Assembly (NCBI RefSeq): GCF_048323755.1
Contig: NZ_JBLWFS010000002.1
Coordinates: forward strand, 186,001 to 250,000
DNA length: 64,000 nucleotides
Origin: Alkalihalobacterium sp048323755
GTDB taxonomy: Bacteria; Bacillota; Bacilli; Bacillales; Bacillaceae_F
Reading direction: 5' to 3'
Shown here: positions 61,342 through 64,000 of the stretch, piece by piece
Layout of the letters: each line of letters starts with the position of its first letter
Numbering within the stretch: position 1 is the first letter of the stretch
The notes under the pieces: generated by a model
Told to the model about the DNA's origin: nothing
Seen by the model: only the letters and a program-made list of their open reading frames with translations
Databases searched by the model: none
Program-made: the position numbers and the translations under genes

Positions 61342-62640
61342 TTAATCATCAAAGTCGTCAAACTCTTGGAACTGATGAGGCATCTGAGGACTCATCGGCT
61401 GACTTGGACCTGTCATTGCTCCAGGCATACTAGCTTGGTGATGAGATCCTGGAAGTTGTGGAGAATGTGCCATCCCAGTCCACGGTTGCATTTCGTCCAT
61501 ATCATGTGTTTGTGGTGCAAATTGTTGATGTGGCATCCCTTGTTGCGGCATCATCTGTTGATGTTGATGTGGCATCCCTTGTTGTGGCATCATCTGTTGA
61601 TGTTGATGTGGCATCCCTTGTTGTGGCATCATCTGTTGATGTTGCTGTGGCATCCCTTGTTGCGGCATCATCTGATGATGTTGCTGTGGCATCCCTTGTT
61701 GTGGCATCATCTGATGATGTTGCTGTGGCATCCCTTGTTGTGGCATCATCTGATGATGTTGCTGTGGCATAGCTTGTTGCGGCATCATCATTTGCTGTCC
61801 GTAACTTGGAGCCATTGGTTGCCCATATACCCACTGTCCACCACTGCCACAAGGAGCACAACCTGGTAAAACTGGGGATACTGGATAATATGGCGGGCAT
61901 GGGACCATCTGTTGCATAGGCGCCATTTGCGGCATTGGTGCCATTTGTTGTTGCATCGGTGCCATTTGCGGCATTGGCGCCATTTGATCCATCGGTGCCA
62001 TTTGAGGCTTCATTTGAGGCTTCATCATTGCCTCCTCCTTTGGCATAGTTGGCATTTTCATCGGCTGCTCTTTTGGCATTACTGCTGGTTTTTTCGGCAT
62101 TTCTTGTTTAATTGGCTGTTTTTTCGGAAGTTCTGGCTTTACCATTGGTTTTTCAACCTTTGGAGCAACTGGCTTTGGTGGTTTGGGCACTTTAGGTGCT
62201 GGTTGATACGGTTGCGGCTTATAAATGTTAAAATTCATATTAAATTCTTGCATTTGTTTTGCAGTAATAGGCTGCGGCTGTGGTGGTGGCGGCGGTGCCG
62301 TTGGCATCATCATTGGAGGCATTTCTGGCATTGGCATTTCCTTTGGTTTTTCCGGCGGTTTTGGTGCAACGATTGGTTTCTCTTTTACCGGCGGAGTAAC
62401 TGGTTCCTCTTTTTTAACGATAGGAGCTTCTTTCTTCTTAGCCATTCCTACGAGAGCATCTAACGGCTGCTCCTTTTTAACAGGAACACTCCCCGTTGGA
62501 ATTTTAATTTTCATTCCTGGCATGATCATATCTGGGTTAGATAAATGATCATTGGCTGCTTTTAGCTGTTCAAAATCGACATTGTACTTTTTGGAGAGCT
62601 TCCATAATGTGTCTCCTTTTTGAACGATGTGAATCTTCAT
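61342..62640 (-). CDS. safA: Spore coat morphogenetic protein SafA (LysM)
   Basis: SafA anchors the inner coat at the cortex-coat interface through its LysM domain. It has 432 residues: LysM at 1-50 (IHIVQKGDTLWKLSKKYNVD), a Lys/Pro-rich middle (about 55-210), then Met/Pro/Gln-rich repeats. These include APMPQM-type units and six copies of a 13-residue unit (GMPQQHHQMMPQQ, with HQQ variants), and an acidic end QEFDDFDD. B. subtilis SafA is 387 residues with a similar plan. Location next to nadA and the CoxA-like gene confirms the call. Confidence 0.95.
   Translation of the reverse strand: MKIHIVQKGDTLWKLSKKYNVDFEQLKAANDHLSNPDMIMPGMKIKIPTGSVPVKKEQPLDALVGMAKKKEAPIVKKEEPVTPPVKEKPIVAPKPPEKPKEMPMPEMPPMMMPTAPPPPPQPQPITAKQMQEFNMNFNIYKPQPYQPAPKVPKPPKPVAPKVEKPMVKPELPKKQPIKQEMPKKPAVMPKEQPMKMPTMPKEEAMMKPQMKPQMAPMDQMAPMPQMAPMQQQMAPMPQMAPMQQMVPCPPYYPVSPVLPGCAPCGSGGQWVYGQPMAPSYGQQMMMPQQAMPQQHHQMMPQQGMPQQHHQMMPQQGMPQQHHQMMPQQGMPQQHQQMMPQQGMPHQHQQMMPQQGMPHQHQQMMPQQGMPHQQFAPQTHDMDEMQPWTGMAHSPQLPGSHHQASMPGAMTGPSQPMSPQMPHQFQEFDDFDD
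61532..61790. repeat. 39-nt minisatellite within safA
   Basis: Repeat starts (GGCATCCCTTGTTG) fall at 61532, 61571, 61610, 61649, 61688, 61727 and 61766, exactly 39 nt apart; the last is diverged. Each encodes 13 residues of SafA, so gain or loss keeps the frame. Confidence 0.93.
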
Positions 62641-62777
62641 AAATGTCCCTCCTTAGCTTAGTTTCCATTTGCTTTATAAAATAAATGGACGAAATGATTA
62701 CTCTAAGGTCAATCTATGCGTTCAAACCTCGTCCTATAACCATTTACCCTCACCTTAACCGAACCAAGTATTAAGAA

Positions 62778-62810
62778 AATAAAAAAGAAGGAGGAAACTA
62801 ATCCCCCTTC
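62778..62810 (-). terminator. Intrinsic terminator after nadA
   Basis: A 9-bp stem (62802-62810 with 62787-62795, one G-U pair) is followed by TTTTTTATTTT on the minus strand. It separates the nad operon from safA. Confidence 0.88.
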
Positions 62811-62818
62811 ATGTCGAG

Positions 62819-63922
62819 TTACACGCGTTCTAACATGCGCTCTAATGCTAATAATGCATCTTTTGCAACATCATTATCTACTTTTATTTGATTCACTGGC
62901 TTTCCTTCTACAATCGATTCTAACGACCATAATAAATGCGGAAGATCAATTCGATTCATTGTCAGACATGGACACATATTAGGATTTAATGAAATGACCG
63001 TTTTATCGGTGTGAACCTGTCCTAAACGACGAACTAAATTCATTTCTGTTCCTACTGCCCACTTACTATTTGCTGGAGCAGCCTTTAGTTTTTCAATGAT
63101 ATAATGCGTTGATCCTGCATCATCTGATAATTGGACAACTTCATGTGTACATTCTGGGTGTACAATAATTTGAAAATCTGGATCCGTTTCACGAAGCTCT
63201 CTAATATTGTCGACTGTAAATTTCTCATGAACCGAACAATGACCTTTCCAGAGAATAACCTTGATATCGTCAATGTTTCCTTCATACTCCATCTTTTCTG
63301 CAATTGGGTCCCACACTGCCATTTGTTCGAGTGGAATTCCTAGATCAAATGCAGTATTTCTTCCTAGATGTTGGTCTGGTAAAAATAAAATTCTTTCTTT
63401 TTGTGTAAAAGCCCATTGAACCATCTTTTTAGCATTAGAAGAAGTAACAGTCGCACCACCGTTACGTCCACAAAAGGCTTTAATAGCTGCTGTACTGTTA
63501 ACATATGTTAACGGTAGGATGGTATCTGCAAAATCACTTTCTAATGCTTTCCATGCTTTTTCTGTTTGGTTAATGTCGGCCATATCAGCCATAGAACAGC
63601 CAGCTCGCATATCAGGTAAAACTACAACTTGACGGTCGTCCGTTAAAATATCTGCTGTCTCCGCCATAAAGTGAACACCACAGAACACAACATAATCTGC
63701 TTTACTATTTTTCGCAGAAATTTGAGCTAGTTGCAGGGAATCTCCACTTGCATCCGCAAATTGAATCACTTCGTCACGTTGATAGTGATGTCCTGGTATA
63801 AATAGACGTTCGCCTAACTCTGATTTAATTTCACGAATTCTATTTTCCATTTCCTCTGTTGTCATTTGTTTATACTTCTCAGGAAGACCTTGATTTGTAT
63901 TCATCAATTCTACTAAGCTCAT
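62819..63922 (-). CDS. nadA: Quinolinate synthase
   Basis: NadA condenses iminoaspartate and dihydroxyacetone phosphate to quinolinate for NAD synthesis. It has 367 residues, the long Bacillus form, with Fe-S ligand cysteines in stretches VVFCGVHFMAETA, EC in VHPECTHEV, and NPNMCPCLTMN. The ATG overlaps the nadC stop by 4 nt (ATGA). It is the last gene of the nad operon and is followed by a terminator. Confidence 0.97.
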   Translation of the reverse strand: MSLVELMNTNQGLPEKYKQMTTEEMENRIREIKSELGERLFIPGHHYQRDEVIQFADASGDSLQLAQISAKNSKADYVVFCGVHFMAETADILTDDRQVVVLPDMRAGCSMADMADINQTEKAWKALESDFADTILPLTYVNSTAAIKAFCGRNGGATVTSSNAKKMVQWAFTQKERILFLPDQHLGRNTAFDLGIPLEQMAVWDPIAEKMEYEGNIDDIKVILWKGHCSVHEKFTVDNIRELRETDPDFQIIVHPECTHEVVQLSDDAGSTHYIIEKLKAAPANSKWAVGTEMNLVRRLGQVHTDKTVISLNPNMCPCLTMNRIDLPHLLWSLESIVEGKPVNQIKVDNDVAKDALLALERMLERV

Positions 63923-64000
63923 CCTTTTTTACCCCCTTCTAAATTAAAACTAATATCTAATGCCGTAACGGAGTGTGTTAATGCACCTAAAGAAATATAG
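63919..64000 (-). CDS. nadC: Nicotinate-nucleotide pyrophosphorylase (carboxylating), C-terminal end only
   Basis: The last 26 codons read YISLGALTHSVTALDISFNL and then EGGKKG before TGA. SxGALTHS and ALDISL-like stretches are typical of the NadC C-terminus, and nadC lies immediately before nadA in Bacillus nadBCA. The rest of the gene is outside the window. The stop overlaps the nadA start. Confidence 0.88.
   Translation of the reverse strand, partial: YISLGALTHSVTALDISFNLEGGKKG

Noticed and set aside
61532..61790. Regular 39-nt repeats considered as a CRISPR array
   Set aside because: Repeats are contiguous with no spacers, lie in frame inside safA, and there are no cas genes.
61366..61900. 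Leu/Trp/His-rich and Asp/Ala/Thr-rich frames over the SafA repeats
   Set aside because: They are shadows of the 39-nt minisatellite in other frames.
1..64000. Search for tRNA, rRNA, CRISPR, prophage, restriction or toxin-antitoxin and defence genes
   Set aside because: I saw no sequence that supports any of these; the window is a conserved housekeeping block with repeats.

Overview
The window is a low-GC chromosomal segment from an endospore-forming member of the Bacillaceae. The evidence is gene content and order, which follow the Bacillus subtilis nadA-safA-coxA-bofC-ruvAB-queA-tgt-yajC ... spoVB-comN-secDF ... recJ-apt-relA-dtd-hisS-aspS ... tcdA-rarA-cymR-iscS-mnmA-yrrB-recD2 ... alaS-ireB-ruvX-mltG-trmR-trhP1-trhP2-udk-greA block almost gene for gene. 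Most genes lie on the minus strand, so transcription runs from high to low coordinates. Spore genes (bofC, safA, a CoxA-like lipoprotein, spoVB, an RsfA-like regulator with a sigma-F-type promoter) show that it sporulates. A DUF368 transporter, an ArsB/NhaD-type ion transporter and a cation diffusion facilitator would suit a salty or alkaline habitat, but that is inference.

Layout. 1-1.1 kb: YtrA/YtrB-like GntR and ABC ATPase genes (ATPase cut by the window edge). 1.4-2.7 kb: LysM/L,D-transpeptidase (plus strand). 2.7-9.6 kb: greA, udk, the three-gene set for 5-methoxyuridine-34 in tRNA (trmR, trhP1, trhP2), mltG, a DUF1292 gene, ruvX, ireB. 9.7-13.4 kb: alaS, whose Ala T-box leader is separated from the gene by about 775 bp of dispersed repeats. 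13.4-23.4 kb: AI-2E-family permease, zinc-ribbon protein, PRC-barrel protein, recD2, TPR protein, mnmA, iscS, cymR, a YczE-type membrane protein, rarA. 23.7-29.6 kb: rsfA-like regulator and the lactate-use genes lutA, lutB, lutC and lutP. 29.8-37.2 kb: tcdA, 6S RNA, a second repeat mosaic, a small unknown gene, hom under a SAM-I riboswitch, aspS, hisS under a T-box, and a 58-codon HTH gene. 37.3-47.2 kb: dtd, relA, apt, recJ, lapA, CDF transporter, secF and secD as separate genes, comN. 47.6-54.4 kb: DUF368, spoVB, a Gly/Tyr-rich small membrane protein, DUF421, ArsB/NhaD, a TIGR04086 membrane protein, yajC. 54.5-64 kb: tgt, queA, DUF2905, ruvB, ruvA, bofC, CoxA-like lipoprotein, safA, nadA and the 3' end of nadC.

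The themes are tRNA function (charging by AlaS/AspS/HisS, proofreading by Dtd, wobble or anticodon-loop modification by MnmA/IscS, TrmR/TrhP, Tgt/QueA and TcdA), DNA repair (RecJ, RecD2, RuvAB, RuvX, RarA), stringent response and purine salvage (RelA, Apt), protein export (SecD, SecF, YajC) and the spore envelope. Control is mostly RNA-based: two T-boxes, one SAM-I riboswitch, 6S RNA and many intrinsic terminators.

The least ordinary content is intergenic. There are four dispersed repeat families, called A to D here: A (modular, GC-richer), B (202-265 bp, inverted ends, internal hairpins), C (short motifs arranged forward-forward-reverse-reverse) and D (53-nt tandem units). A and C occur together as the same mosaic at two loci. 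I found no rRNA, tRNA, CRISPR array, prophage or transposase, and no clearly new multi-gene system.
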